Part shown: in pieces, positions 1 to 12,853 of the stretch
Layout of the letters: the number at the start of each line of letters is the position of its first letter
Numbering within the stretch: position 1 is the stretch's first letter
NCBI RefSeq assembly: GCF_000189635.1
Contig: NW_002476237.1
Span: 62,001-126,000 of the forward strand
Length of the DNA stretch: 64,000 nucleotides
Source of the DNA: Tetrahymena thermophila SB210
Taxonomy: Eukaryota > Ciliophora > Oligohymenophorea > Hymenostomatida > Tetrahymenidae
Direction of reading: 5' to 3'
Program-made: the position numbers and the translations under genes
Notes under the pieces: model-generated
Told to the model about the DNA's origin: nothing
The model's input: only the letters and a program-made list of their open reading frames with translations
Databases searched by the model: none

Positions 1-2377
1 TATTTTCTTTAGAAAAAATTAAAAAGAGATTGATCTAAAATGTGATGAAAAAGAACTCACACCATCAGATTTTACTATTATGGTAGCATAAAATTATAAA
101 CACATAATTTAAAAAGAGCTCATTTAACTATTAAAAAATTAGATTAAAGATATACCTCAAAATGTGAGTAAGGAAGAGTTAATAGAGTTCTTTGAAAGCA
201 ATGTCGAAGGCTAAGAAAAAATCGAAGTCATGGAAATCAGCTATGTCTATGATACTAGAGACGTAGATGTTTTAAATGAGGAAATCGATAATATAGTAGA
301 AGAAAAGAAAAAAGCATTATCAAAATTAGATCCATATTCCTAAGAATTCAGGTTTCTTATTTTATTATTTAAAAAATTTTTAAATTAATTAAAATCATTT
401 TTTAAAGATTTAAATTTTAATTTCAAAAAAAATTTCTAATAATTATTTAAAAAATAATTTCTTGAAAAAATTTTAAAAAGTTTTTTGTTATTATTTCTCT
501 AATAATTTATACTATATATAATTAGAGATACTGCTGATAAGTTTGATATGGAGATTAAAATGCAGCACAAAGAAATTTAAGAAAAAATGATGGAACTTTC
601 ATAAGATTAAACAAAGTTTAGTGGATATGCTTTTGTTTCATTTTAAACAGAATCTTAAAAATCTTAGATTTTAGATACCGCAGATAAATCATTCTGTGAT
701 GAACTTTATGAATCTATATTTTCATAATCATCCGAATTCAAAAATTTACCTTTTAAGGATACAGTCATAAAGTAATTAATTAATTCATATTTCAATTTAA
801 TAGATTAATGTAATTTAAAATTTCTATTAAAGAGTTTCTGAAGCTCCAGAACCTCTAGATATAATATGGGAAAATATGAACAAAACAGATAATGAAAAGG
901 CAAATATTAGAATGTTTAGCTTCTTTGTTACAGTTACTTTGCTTATTACTTGTGCTTATGCAATTTACCAACTTACTATTTACTAAGAAAACTAAGCAAA
1001 TTAATAAGACCAGTCTTAGACTAAGGATTCCACAGAATCATCAGAAATTGAGAAATTTTTACAAGACCAGTATCAAAGTTTAATGATAACTATTGCAATT
1101 ATGGTTATCAACTCAGGTATCATTGGTTATGTCTTTAGGTATTTAGTTACAATAGAGAGCTACAATACACATACTCTCTATAATATTAATCTTGCCTAGA
1201 AGTTATCTCTTGCACTCTTTACAAATAGTGCTTTGATTACATGCCTTATTAGTGTTATTTATACAGGTATGCTTATTTTTTATATGAAATACATGAATTA
1301 AATAACTTAATTTTAAAAAATTAGAAAATGTGTTTGGAAAAGGTGGATTAATTTATACAATATTTTATTACTTCACTATTGATACTTTAACTTCTGTAAT
1401 TTCTTGTTTCCTTGACTACTCAATCATATGGAATAAATTTTTAAAGTGGTGGTATATTAACGTCTAGGGCAAAAAGTGTTTGATGACCTAAAAAGAAGCA
1501 AACGAGTAAATAATTATTACATTTTATTAAAAAAAGTTTTTTTTTATTTTTTATATTTATTTATTTATTTTAATAAAGGCTTTGCTAGTTACCTGATCAT
1601 GAGATAGAAGGTTGTTATGCTGAAATTATGAATACAATGTATATAACTATTTTTTACTCACCTGCAGTTCCTTTGGGCTTATTCTTTTCCCTTATTGGAA
1701 TTTTCCTTTATTTCTGGGTATAAAAGGTATTTATTTACTCTTTAATATTAATTAATCAAATTTTACTGGACTAAGTTAAAATAAATTATTATTTAAAAAT
1801 TAAATGTTTAAGCATTGAAAAATCAATAAAATCATTTTTTTTTTCAAATTTACAATAAAAAAAATGAAATAATAAATATTTATTTTGAAGAAATTTACTT
1901 TAATAACAAAAACTTACTTTTAGTTTTCATTTTTAAAACGTAAATTAAAAACAATAAATCTATTTATATGTAAAAAATTAATTTGAAATTGAATTTCTTT
2001 ATAAAAAACTATAGTATATCTTACTCAGAATGAAATCGGTTGAGAAGTAAATTAGTGTAAAGCTCTCTATTGAAATGACTGAATATCTTGAATACGTTAT
2101 TTCAATTTATGCAGTATCTAATGCTTTATTCAAGTGGTAAACAGTAGGAGGCTTCCCAACTTTACAAATAGTTGGAGCTGTTATTGGATTTGTATACTCA
2201 GTCTTGCCCATCTAGTTGTTTGTTGATAAAGTTTTTGACGCTGATAACGATGATGAAGAGTGTCCTTATTATAAAGCTAAGCACTAGTTTGTTACAACTT
2301 ACTCCAGAACTAATCCCGTTACTGCATATAATTATATTGACAATGATAACGAAGAATTATAAGATTAAAACCTTTGA
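1..2377 (+). CDS. TMEM63/OSCA/CSC1-like mechanosensitive channel, 3' part
   Basis: The gene is cut by the window start, so the N-terminal membrane segments are missing. The visible part opens with a cytosolic RRM-like region (motif LTPSDFTIMV, then VSKEELIEFFESNVEG), continues with a helical stretch and GYAFVSFQTE, and then has the family hallmark EAPEPLDIIWENM just before the pore region. Hydrophobic segments follow (FFVTVTLLITCAYAIYQLTI; LMITIAIMVINSGIIGYVF; the segment after GKGGLIY; SPAVPLGLFFSLIGIFLYFW). The family forms osmotically or mechanically gated cation channels; channel activity here is inferred. Introns are deduced at about 352-525, 769-833, 1269-1321, 1510-1578 and 1728-2020, each restoring the reading phase. 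The 3' end is an acidic tail (DADNDDEE), with the TGA stop at 2375. TAA and TAG occur in frame as Gln. Confidence 0.75.
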
Positions 2378-3096
2378 GAAATACAAACTTTGTGGCATAA
2401 ATAAATAAATTAATTAATTAAACAGAAATAAATATAAAAATTGCATTTCAAAACAAATAATTAAAATATATAGATAGATAAATAGATAAAACAATTTATA
2501 TCATGTAAATAAGTTTCTAATTTTAAATTTAAAATAGAAAAGTGATTCTAATTTATATAGATCGTATTTGATATATTATATTTCTAAAAGATAGATCTAA
2601 TTATAAATCCTAATTTGATATAGAAAATATAAATAAGAAAATTTATTTTAAAGATAAATTGAATATTTATTATACACCAACACTCCATTATTTATGTATT
2701 ATATATACTATTTAAAAAAGTAACAAAATTATTCTTAATTTAAAACTGTTTTTAAGTATCCATATTAATATATTTATCATCTAATCATTTTAATTTATAG
2801 ATATTCTTTATTTTAAGGTTGATATTTGCTCTTTTTTCAGAGTTTTAATATAAATTCAGGACTATAAAATTATTAAAGTTGTATGTTTCATACAAAGTAA
2901 TTTATTTGTTGATCAATTTATTTATCTTTTGAAAAAGATTGCTTAAGGAAAGTAGAGAGGGAAACAAATATTTATTCATAATTAAAAAATAAATATTCAT
3001 TTTTCCTCTAAATTCCTTTTTTACTTTGACTAAATTATTTTTTTATTTTATTAAACAATAATTTAAAAGTAAGTTGAGCTTTGATTGGACATTATT
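2378..3096. other. intergenic spacer between convergent genes
   Basis: This is AT-rich DNA between the 3' ends of the channel and copine genes. A TAGATAGATAAATAGATA microsatellite lies near 2470. I see no coding pattern in either strand under the ciliate code. It probably holds the two polyadenylation regions. Confidence 0.6.
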
Positions 3097-6000
3097 TCAT
3101 TCTTTACTTTCATCTACAAACTATGTAAGCATTATGGTATAAAATTTTCTATTACAAATAGGACATATGTCTTCATATAAATTTTCTTAAGTACAAGATT
3201 AGCTATTAATAAAAAATGTAAGTAAATAGATTAAAAACAAAAGAAAAATAAATTACCAATATCCTGCATGACCACAAGGCATAAATACTGTATTCACTTA
3301 ATTTTAGTTGCAAATTAAGCAATAATTTGTGTTTTAAAAATATAAATTTAAATCGTTTTACAAGGCTTAAGAAACAAGATATTCATTTGCTTTTGTGGTA
3401 GAGTTTTAAATAGTAATTATCGGCTCCATTTCTTCATTTATTTATTAATCCTATTACTAATTTTATAGTTTCATTTTTTATTAATTTTATTATTTTTTTA
3501 AAGCAAATTATTTCTTCTTTTTATTTCTTTTTCTCTTCAAGTCTGAATCTGAACTATCACAATCAGAATCTGATACACTTGTTAATTCTTTGTTTATTTG
3601 TTCCTCATCTTATTATTTTTTTTCATTTTAGAAAGCATTTTTTTGGAACAGAAAATTGCTTGTTGATGAGTTTGAGTGGCTTCTTCTAACTTTAATTTGC
3701 TAGTTGTAGAATTTTTCTTAAAATAAAATTAAAATATATTTTTAAATTTTGGTAAATGTCTTACATGGGTCGTGCTAAATTTAAATACTTTGAATGAATA
3801 TTTGTTATACTGAACTGATTTCTTTCTTTTTTCTTTTCATAATCAGATCAAGCTGATTGTTTGCATCCACTTGAAATACTCTTTAACCAACTTTTTCTTT
3901 ACTTGACATGCTATTTTTTTAAACAGCTTTGTTTACTTTTTAGGGAATAGCTACTCTAGTTGAAAGTTAATTTTTATGGTTGTAATTGTCTTTCATTTCT
4001 AATTTTTTTTTTAATTTTAAATCTTCTTTTCTAAGACTTAGCATTTCTATGAATAAATTAAGATCTGGAGCAGGAATATTTTCATATTCAATTAAATAAT
4101 TCACATTCTCTTCGTCGTACCCTAATTGCAACAATTTTTCTTTGAACTCATCTTTCATAGCAGTTTGCCACTTTTCAGGTATAATTTTAGCTGCTGTGTT
4201 TTGTGATTTTTATTTATCTCTTTTTTTATGCTAGTCTATTTTTAAACGCATATACTCAGTTCTAGCTGTTTTGAGATCTCTTTTTGTATCAATTGGGATA
4301 ATACCTCTTTTATCCATATATTGTAAAAATTGCTAAGGTAGATATCTCATGCATTCTCTAGCTAACTTTAATTAATCCTAACAATATTCACTAAAAGTAA
4401 AAAAATGAATGTTGTTTCTTTCAGAAGATTTATTTAATCTTTTAGAATGTATTTTATAATCATTTCCTGTTCCTTTTAGTCTATTTAAAATATATTTATC
4501 GTTATATACAACAAATATGTTTCTACAATAATTTTACTCTTGCTGCATCTTAGGAAATGGGTTATCGCCGAGACCAACTATCAAATAACTAATTGGATAG
4601 GCACTTGCTTCCACTAACTCGTCTATCATAGAATCTAAATCGTTTGGATCACTATCTGTCACAATAAGCATTACATAATACTTTTAACTTTATTAATTAG
4701 TAAATTTAATTTAGAAAATTTTATCTTAAAAAATTACTTTTTTTAACTGACTGCTTCTGCTTTTGCATAATGAGCACCTAGCTTTATAATTTCAGAGAAT
4801 ATCGTTGGTCCATGAAACTAAAGATACATAAATTTTTCTTTATAAGTTTAGACAACTCCATCACTTCCATTAATTAATGGATTAAAGTAATTTCCATTCA
4901 GTGCAAAGCAATTAGAAACCACATTATAAAATGGTGGCAATTTTGCACCAAATCCATAAAGAGGAATTAAATTATCATGATCAAACTATTCCAAAATGTC
5001 ATTCAATTACCTTAAAGCCTTGCAGTACTAATTTTCATCTAAGAAAAATCAACATTAAATAAAGTTTTTAAGAAAAAAAAAGTTTACCATTTGGATTATC
5101 AGGGTCTATACTTCGATGAAAAGAATCCTAAGATGTTTAAGGCTTGTTTGAGTTAGTAAAATCAATAGCAGTTAGCAGACATATTTGAGCATTAGAGAGA
5201 AGATAATTTATAAAACTCACTCTCTTAAAGCTGACTATATTTTAAAAGATGATTTCTCCTTTAAATAGAGAATTAATTATAATTCTCTGCCTTTTTTTAG
5301 TGTTTTCTTTAAAATAGCTGAGAGTATTTTCAAATTCTCCTAGAATCTATTCAGGTTTATCCTTGTAAAATTCCACTACTTCTAATTTGCAATAAGCTTT
5401 ATCATCCATACCGAATTTAGATAAAGGGATTTCAAACTCATTCCAAAGAACTAAATTTTTTTTATTCTTTAAATTTTCAGTACGGTAAATAGGCTAATAG
5501 GTTCTACCGTCAATTTAAGAAGATACTCTAATGAATAATTCATTTTTAGATTAAAATTGTGAGCACCCTAATAATTATTTATTACAAATTAAAGTAAAAA
5601 ACATTTAATTTAATAATGATTGTTACCAAGGTGAAATAACATCTTTTCTCCACCTGCATCATATTCATTACATCTAATAGTAAGGAAACCTCTGTTATCT
5701 TTTTTTTCATGAAAAATGGGTTTCTAGAGTTGGTAATTTGAGCTACACATTACTTCTCTTAATACAAATTCTACTGAACCAATATAATCTTATTTATATC
5801 TATTATTGTCATCAATATACTCTTCAATATCATCAAAATTGTCTATATCATAAGCAAGAAGCCTAAACTTTAATTTTATTTAAAAAAATTTGTTTCTAAA
5901 TAGAATTATTCTTTAATTTTTTTCATTCTTACTGTCTAAACTTTTTCTACGTTGTAAGGAAAGATAAAATATTTAAGGAATTTAGGATTTAAATTTTCAG

Positions 6001-6516
6001 GAATGACTTCAGTTCTACCTTTAGGAATCCATTAGTCACTTATTTTATAATAAATAAATATTAACTAAGTTTTCTTTTTCATATTTCAAATTGTAAGAGC
6101 ATTCATTCATTAAATAATAATTTTACCCAACTTTTTCTTCAACATAAATTACTGCATCTGTTTTACCAAGTAGATCCATAGCTGGTAACTGCTCACAAGA
6201 AAAATGCATTTCTACATTAATGGATTCATCCTTATTGCAAATAGCTTATTTTTGTGTAAATAAAATTTACTAAATATTCCACATTTAAATTTATTTATTG
6301 GATAAAATAAATTACCAATTGCTAAGTTAGCAGCATCATTTGTATCTTCATGGTAATCATCTTTTAGCTAATTTGCTTAGTCGTCTTTTATGTAATAAAA
6401 AGTAAGGATTAAATTTATTTATGTATTTAATAATAATATCTATTTAATTTACTAAGCTTATTAATGTTGCTTTTTGTTTTATCCTTCTTTTTCTTTTTAC
6501 CTATGATAGCTCCCAT
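3097..6516 (-). CDS. copine-family protein (C2-C2-vWA) with C-terminal RING finger
   Basis: The start is chosen at ATG 6516, giving MGAIIGKKKKKDK; the Gly at position 2 could be myristoylated, as in the plant copine BON1, but this is inference. A C2A domain (INVEMHFSCEQLPAMDLLGKTDA) and a C2B domain (LVLWNEFEIP) are followed by a clear copine vWA domain: FINYLLSNAQICLLTAIDFT, then DHDNLIPLYGFGAK, FALNGNYFNPLINGSDGVV and YPISYLIVGLGDN, ending at QFLQYMDKRGIIP. Beyond the usual copine end lies a charged helical linker with a UBA-like segment (about 4040-4150), then a C3HC4 RING (CLIC, MPCGH, CQSC, CPIC) ending at the TGA at 3097. Several short introns are phase-consistent; one splits the RING codon TG|C. 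Copines bind membrane phospholipids in a Ca2+-dependent way; the RING suggests E3 ubiquitin ligase activity. Joining of the two halves into one gene is supported by continuous reading. Confidence 0.8.
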
Positions 6517-7353
6517 CTATGATTGCTAAAATCTAAACTATAAAATATTAATTTTTAATTATCTAGTCCTCCTTCCTGCTTCTACTTATTGTAAAACTGC
6601 AAAATCACTTAAAGCTAATTTTTTTTGTTGTGATAATTTTTTTAATTAACTTTTACACAAGATTTGTTGTTTGTAACGTTATAATTAAAAAATTAAGCAA
6701 ATTTGTATAAATTTTAAAGCAATTTCTTAAATTAACTAATAAATTAATGAATAAATTATTTCTTAATTCTACATCAAAAATGCAAGTAAGTATCCATCCA
6801 ATTAATATTTATAAAAAGAAAGTAAAAAACATTTTTTATGAATTTTAGATGAATTATTTCTAAACACAAAGATTTATTAATTGATTTAATTTTAAGCTAT
6901 TTTATTAAACTTTAAATCATTTAATTGAGTATTATTTAAAAAATACCATCCATTATATGAGCAAAAAAATGCTTTACAGTTTTTCTAACATATATAATAA
7001 TAAATCTCTCTTTTTAATACTTATTTACAAATCATTTTAGGATTTTTTAAATACGAATAAATTTGTTTATATTTTAAACGTTTGAAAAAATTGATCATAC
7101 TCATATAATTTACTCAAAGTAATTATCCTTTTTCAATAGATAATATGTGATATACTATTTAAAACAATTTATGAGCATTTTTGATTGATTAAGAATTTTT
7201 TAAATAATCGAATTTTGATAGCTATTTTCATAATTATCAATTAATTACACACTTTAAAAGTTAAAAAAAACAAAGATTACTTCTATTAAAAACAAAGTTA
7301 CCAAGTATTTTAAAAAGATTAAAAATATTTGAATTCTAAATTGAAAAGAATTC
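6517..7353. other. intergenic spacer, divergent promoters
   Basis: This lies between two divergently transcribed genes and must hold both promoters. It is A/T homopolymer-rich. No coding pattern, RNA gene or repeat is visible. Confidence 0.6.
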
Positions 7354-9958
7354 AATGGATCCAATTGCTAAAAAAGAGCCTTAGAACCCTGGCTATGTCC
7401 ATAGGACGCAAGAAGAAAGATCAAAAAGTTAAAATAAAAAACCTTATTCATAAAGGATAAAAAGCAGTCATCCAGCATTCAGCAGCAAAAAAGAAAATTT
7501 GAATTAAGAAGGAATTAGCTAGGAGCTCAGAGAATTAAATAAATTAAAATAGCTAAGTAAAGATGTTAATTAGAGTTCAGCATCAGAAATAATTGAAGTC
7601 TCTAGTGTAAAAATAAAAAAGGCAAACCAAAACAGCTAAAGTTATCTAAATGATTTTAACCATAATATGCAAGTCAATAATAGCTTAAATGGGAAAAAAA
7701 TAAATGAAGATAAAAATAGCATTTAAACAATACAAGAGTAAAAAAATGAAGAAACACAAAAATTATTTGGCAATCAAAAAAAGAATAACTTCCTTAAGAA
7801 TAATCAAATTTTAGATTAAAGACTGTAAAATGTAAATATTAACAACCAATAAAACAACCCAAACGTAAGCAAAGTGACAAAGTAAATTGCGATCAAGATA
7901 CGATAAAGAAGTAACAGCCCAACAATCTTGAAAACCTAGGGCTAGCAGCAAAGTCACCAAAATAGAATCATTTCTGCTAATCTTTAATCAAAGGCTATAG
8001 CAGCGGCAAATATGCAGAATTTTAATGAATACAAAATAAACATGTAAAGTAATAAAAAGAGAGAATTCGAAGATGTTACAATAAATAGCAATGAAGAAAG
8101 TATTAACTCTATCTAGTAAAAAGAAAAGTTTAAATAACTACAAGGAGCTGTTAAACCTATTTCCTAACTCTAATAATAATTGAACAAAAAAAAATTTGAT
8201 GACTCAATTTTATCTTCAAATAATTCTTCAGATGTTGAGAATAATGGGGATAAAATCTAAGATAAAAGAGTTAAATCGATCAGCCTAACGCCAGGAATAG
8301 CTCTCCACAATTAATTTAATCTTAAGGAAAGTCAAAACACTTTCGATCCTTTAGAGGCAACTAACAACTCTAATTTAACATAAAAGAGAAAATCATTGGA
8401 TAATGAAAATAAACTTCCAAGAATTAATAAAGTGATTGCTAAGACAAAAGAAACAACTCTTTACAACTAATTAAGAGAAAGTAACTAAAAAAACGCATTA
8501 GAACTACCATCTATAATTGATAGTAATATATTATTCAATTATTAATTTAAGACATTCATTTTCTTTATCTAATAAATTATTGGATGAATTGATTGATCTA
8601 GACTATAATGTTAATAGGAACAAATAAATTTAAGAAATGAATTATTTATTAATTTTATAGAAATTTAATATTTTTATTGAAATAAATAGATATTAAGCAG
8701 AATGTCAATTCTTGTGAGAATTTGTTTAAAAATAGATTTAAAGACAAGTAAGGAGGGTTTTAAGGCTAGTTTTAATAGGCAAGTGTAAATCAAATGAGTA
8801 ATATTAAAGAAACAGAAATTAATTATGATTTTGAAACTGAAAACTAAAATATTCATGAGCAATTTGATAAGGTAATTATGAAGTAAATCAAAATAAAAAA
8901 TGATTAGGGTTTATTGAAAAAGAATAAACGCTAGGTAGAAAGTGCTAAAAAACGTGATTCAACTGTGATTATATAAAATAAAAACAAAATTAAAGATGAC
9001 TCATCAATAAGCAAAGAATCTCCAAATCAAATATTCAAATACATAAGATAGTCTTAACACGGTGAATAGAGAGAATCTGTGAATAGGAGAGATTCATCAA
9101 TCTCTCATAAGCAAAATGGAGCATCTATTTAATAGTTTATATAAGCTAGGAATAGAATTAAATCAGAAAATAATGTAATGCAGAATAACAGTAACAGCAA
9201 TTACCAAGACAAATCCTTCAAAGATGATAGTGAAGGTGAATCTTTCTCTACTGCAGATAGAAAAAAATTAAAAAAGCTTAATTAAATTTAATCTTATTTA
9301 AAAAATAAAATAGAAAGCAATCAAAAATAAAATTTAAATGGCTAAAATTAAGGTTAAAGCTCAAATAGCAACCAAATTAATAATAGTTTAATATCTAATA
9401 ATAATAATAATAATAACAATAACAATTAAAATAATCCATAAAAATCATAGCCCCACAACAAAATTCAAATGTAAATTCAGTAATAACAACTTTTGTAGAT
9501 TTCCAAAAATTAGTAGCAAGCTATGTCAAACCAAAAGCAGCAAAACAATCTAGTACTAGAAAGTTATAATGATTAAAAGCAAGGAGCTTCTCCTAAACAA
9601 TAAGATATGCAAGAGTTGCTGAACTAATAAAATTAAAAAATGTTATAATAAAAAGGAGTAATTGAAGTGTTAGATTAAGCACTTTGCAAAAGGAAAGAGG
9701 ATAAAATTAGTAAATCAATTTCATAACAGATAGAAAAGGAGATTGATAAATTAAATGTGTTAACATCAAAAAGTTAAAATGCAAGAGATTAGCAGCTTAA
9801 AATTTAAGAAGAACTAATTAAATATAATTTAAAGGTAAATCAATAAATTAAAATAAGGTTTTTTAATTTAATTTTTATTATTTAATTAATAGATTAAACT
9901 TAACAAAATGAAAGTTGTGGACATAGTATAAGAAAATGAGTAAGAGGAGAATTTTTGA
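7354..9958 (+). CDS. Q/N-rich low-complexity protein, unknown function
   Basis: I do not recognise this protein. It opens MDPIAKKEPQNPGYVHRTQE and reads on through a very Q-, N-, S- and K-rich, hydrophilic and probably disordered sequence of roughly 780 residues. It contains an Asn run from (AAT/AAC) codons near 9400 and a more heptad-like, charged C-terminal segment (IEKEIDKLNVL, then LKIQEELIKYNLK) that could form a coiled coil. No signal peptide or membrane segment is seen. One intron is inferred around 8521-8689, where the frame otherwise hits TGA, and a clear one at about 9836-9892 (GTAAAT to TTAATAG). The TGA stop is at 9956, after VDIVQENEQEENF. The exact borders of the first intron are uncertain. 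In-frame TAA/TAG are very frequent, as expected for Gln. Confidence 0.7.
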
Positions 9959-11545
9959 AGTTTATAAAAATAAAAAATTATAATTAGAATAATTATTTTT
10001 TCTATAAAATTGAAATTAATTCTATTCAATCAAACAAACATAATAAAAAATACTAAATATAAAATTTTCCTAAAATAAATAAATAAATAATTAATTAATT
10101 AATTTTGATTGATAAAATTTAAAAAGTAAAAAGTGTAAATTAAATTATATAAATAAGTAATTAAAATAAAATAAATTTTTTAAGAGTATTGAACAGAATA
10201 AAGAAAATCTAATTATCTATTTTTCAATTATTTTGTTTTTAGTAAAAAATTATTTATATTGTACATATTTTAATTCTTACATATTCAAAATTCAAAATTT
10301 TTTTGTACATATAATAAATTTATTTTTAAATTAATTTTTTTGAAAAATATTTGTTTGACAATAAAATTACTAACTTATTTAATATCAGTTTTTAAAAGAT
10401 AATTACTTCATATTTTATTAAATTATAAATTATTTTATAATACATTATTGATTATATTCTTACCAAATGAGTGGTGGGATTTTCAAACAAAGAGAAATAT
10501 ATTATCAAATAAATTATTGATTATATAGATTATTAAAATATCCTATTGCTCTATTAAAATCAAAGTCTTATTATTCTGGGCCATTAATATCCGCCATCAT
10601 AATTATCTTTGTTTTAGTTAAAAATAGAATAGATTATTAATTGATAAAAAGAAAATAAAAATTATTTTGTCAGCAAAATTATTGTCATCACCTTATCCAT
10701 TTCTACTATTTAACTATTTATTCAGTTTTTTTAATAATAAAAATATTTTAAAAATTATTAAGACCTTAATATTTCATTTCTTTATATTAAACATTTTGTT
10801 AATTTATTAGTTAATTATTTGCTTCAATTTATATACCTGAATTAATTTTAAATTATTATAAATTTTCACAAAAAAACTTATTATTAATTAGTCATAAAAA
10901 TTTTTTCCTTAAATTAAATTTCTCATTTAGAAAAAATTTAATTAGAATGTTTACAGCATATAATCAATTAAAGAAATATAAGGTAAGTTTCTGAATAGTA
11001 AAATATTATCAATTTTAAAATTAAACCATTATTTTTATCAATTTAATTTAATTTATTTTAAGATGCATTTTATTTAGGTTTGATTTTTTTTAACTTCAAA
11101 TGTTTTAAATTAATGAGTGTGTTTGTTTAAAATTAAATAGTAAATTAACTAAATTACAAATGATTAAACGATTTGCTGATAAAACATATCTTTTTTATTT
11201 TTAATATTCATGATACTTCTTATTGCTTTTTCATAAAATAAAATCAAATTTTATAAATCTATCATAATTAATAAATAACAGTTTTGTTATGAAATTGAAA
11301 TTTTCTGTTTTTTCATTAAAATATTCTACCAACTAACTTCTCAGTAAGTTTTAAAAAAATTTAAGTATTATTAATCCCTTATTTGATTTTTAATAAAAAA
11401 TTAAATATAAATATTTTTAAAAGATTTGTAAAAATTATTAAATTTTACTATAACATATATAATTATAAAATTGCAAAATTAATAAAAATAAAAAGAGAAT
11501 TTATATATACTTATTATTTATTTATTTATTTATTTTAATCAATAT
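9959..11545. other. long intergenic spacer
   Basis: This is AT-rich spacer between convergent genes. The only composition change is a slightly GC-richer island at about 10450-10620 (see the small ORF there). Otherwise no coding or repeat structure is seen. Confidence 0.55.
10505..10600 (-). CDS. possible small exon or short ORF, uncertain
   Basis: A short minus-strand ORF starts with two ATG codons (MMADINGPEQQDFDFNRAIG) and ends at TGA after 31 residues. It sits in a stretch slightly richer in G+C than its surroundings. A consensus-like 5' splice site (TTTG/GTAAGAATA) lies about 45 nt further on the same strand. It could be an exon of a small gene whose other parts I cannot place, or chance. 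Confidence 0.2.
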
Positions 11546-12853
11546 TCATTTGTAATTAACAGATTTGATGATACCTATTGCAACCACTACTTTCATGTCT
11601 CTAATGATGAAACGACCAAGTGGAGCATTGTTGGCAAATGTTTCAACACAAACAGCCTTTCTAGGTTTGAGCTTTACTATTGCACACTCACCATTCTTGA
11701 TGAAACTGGGATTTTCTTCAATACTTGCTACTGTTTTTCTATCTATCTTTTTCACGATCTCTTCGAATTCGCAAGAAACAGAGGCCTAGTGAACATTCAC
11801 AACTGGACAATAACCCTTCTTAATACTTCCAGGGTGATTGATCACAATAACTTGAGCTTCGAAGCTTTCACACTCTCTTGGAGCTCTCTCACCAACATAA
11901 CCACAAACTGATCCTTTAGAGATATCCTTATATTCTAAGTTTTTTACATTGAAGCCGATGTTATCTCCTGGCATTCCTTCACTCAACTTTGTGTGGTGAG
12001 CTTCAATAGATCTAACTTCTAATTTAGTGTTTGCCTTTCCTTCATAGGGTGCAAAGCATATTGACTTGTTTGTTTGAAGAACTCCTGATTCAACTCTTCC
12101 TGATACAACAATACCAATACCATCAACCTTGTAAATACCTTGAATAGGAATTCTGAGATCCTTTTCAACAGGCCTGGCGGGAGGAGTAACTGAGTCCAAA
12201 GCTTCAAGAACAGTGTTACCCTTATACCAAGGCATACTCTCACTCTTCTCAGTAAGGTTGTGACCAATATATCCAGAAATAGGAATGAAAGAGACATTTT
12301 TGAGATTGAAACCTATCTTTTAGAGATAGAGAGAGACTTCAGATTTGATGTTTTCAAATCTCTCCTCGCTAAAGTTGACTAACTTGTCATCCATTTTATT
12401 GACACAGACTATGATTTGTCTAAGTCCAAGAGTATAAGCGAGAAGGACATGCTCTTTTGTTTGACCTCCTTGACAGAAACCAGCTTCGAATCCTCCCTTT
12501 TCTGCTGTGACGATAAGGATACCAACATCAGCTTGAGCTGTACCAGTGATCATATTTTTAACAAAGTCTTTGTGACCTGGAGTATCTATGATGGTGTAGT
12601 TGTACTTGTTAGTGTTAAACTTAAGCATGGTAACATCGATAGTGATACCTCTGGATCTTTCTGCCTTTGTACGATCCATGACATAAGCGAATCCGAATGA
12701 TGACTTACCTTCCTTTTCAGCAAGAGCCTTAAGTTCATCGATTTTTCTTTAGTTGACTTCACCTAATTTGAAGACAAGGTGACCACAGGTAGTTGATTTA
12801 CCAGAATCAACATCACCAAAAACAGCAACAGATAAATGCTACTTGGTAGTCAT
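11546..12853 (-). CDS. divergent eEF1A-like translation GTPase
   Basis: This is a single uninterrupted frame of 435 codons plus stop, the normal length of eEF1A. It holds the GTPase motifs in order: G1 [10 protein letters not shown]2 region [10 protein letters not shown]3 DTPGHKDF, G4 NKMDD and a G5-like PISG. Domains 2 and 3 follow, with [71 protein letters not shown] and [11 protein letters not shown]. eEF1A delivers aminoacyl-tRNA to the ribosome. The protein departs from standard eEF1A: the N-terminus is [16 protein letters not shown] rather than the lysine-rich start with GHVD, and the switch-I side differs ([20 protein letters not shown]). It is probably a paralogue with a changed role, not the main eEF1A. 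Codon use is less GC-biased than in the S-adenosylhomocysteinase gene, which argues against extreme expression. Confidence 0.85.

Noticed and set aside
892..1083. Standard-code ORF overlapping the channel gene.
   Set aside because: Out of frame with the EAPEPLDIIWENM reading and exists only because TAA/TAG were taken as stops.
11565..12700. Several ORFs on the plus strand opposite the eEF1A-like gene.
   Set aside because: They are antisense shadows of a gene whose minus frame gives an unbroken, motif-complete GTPase.
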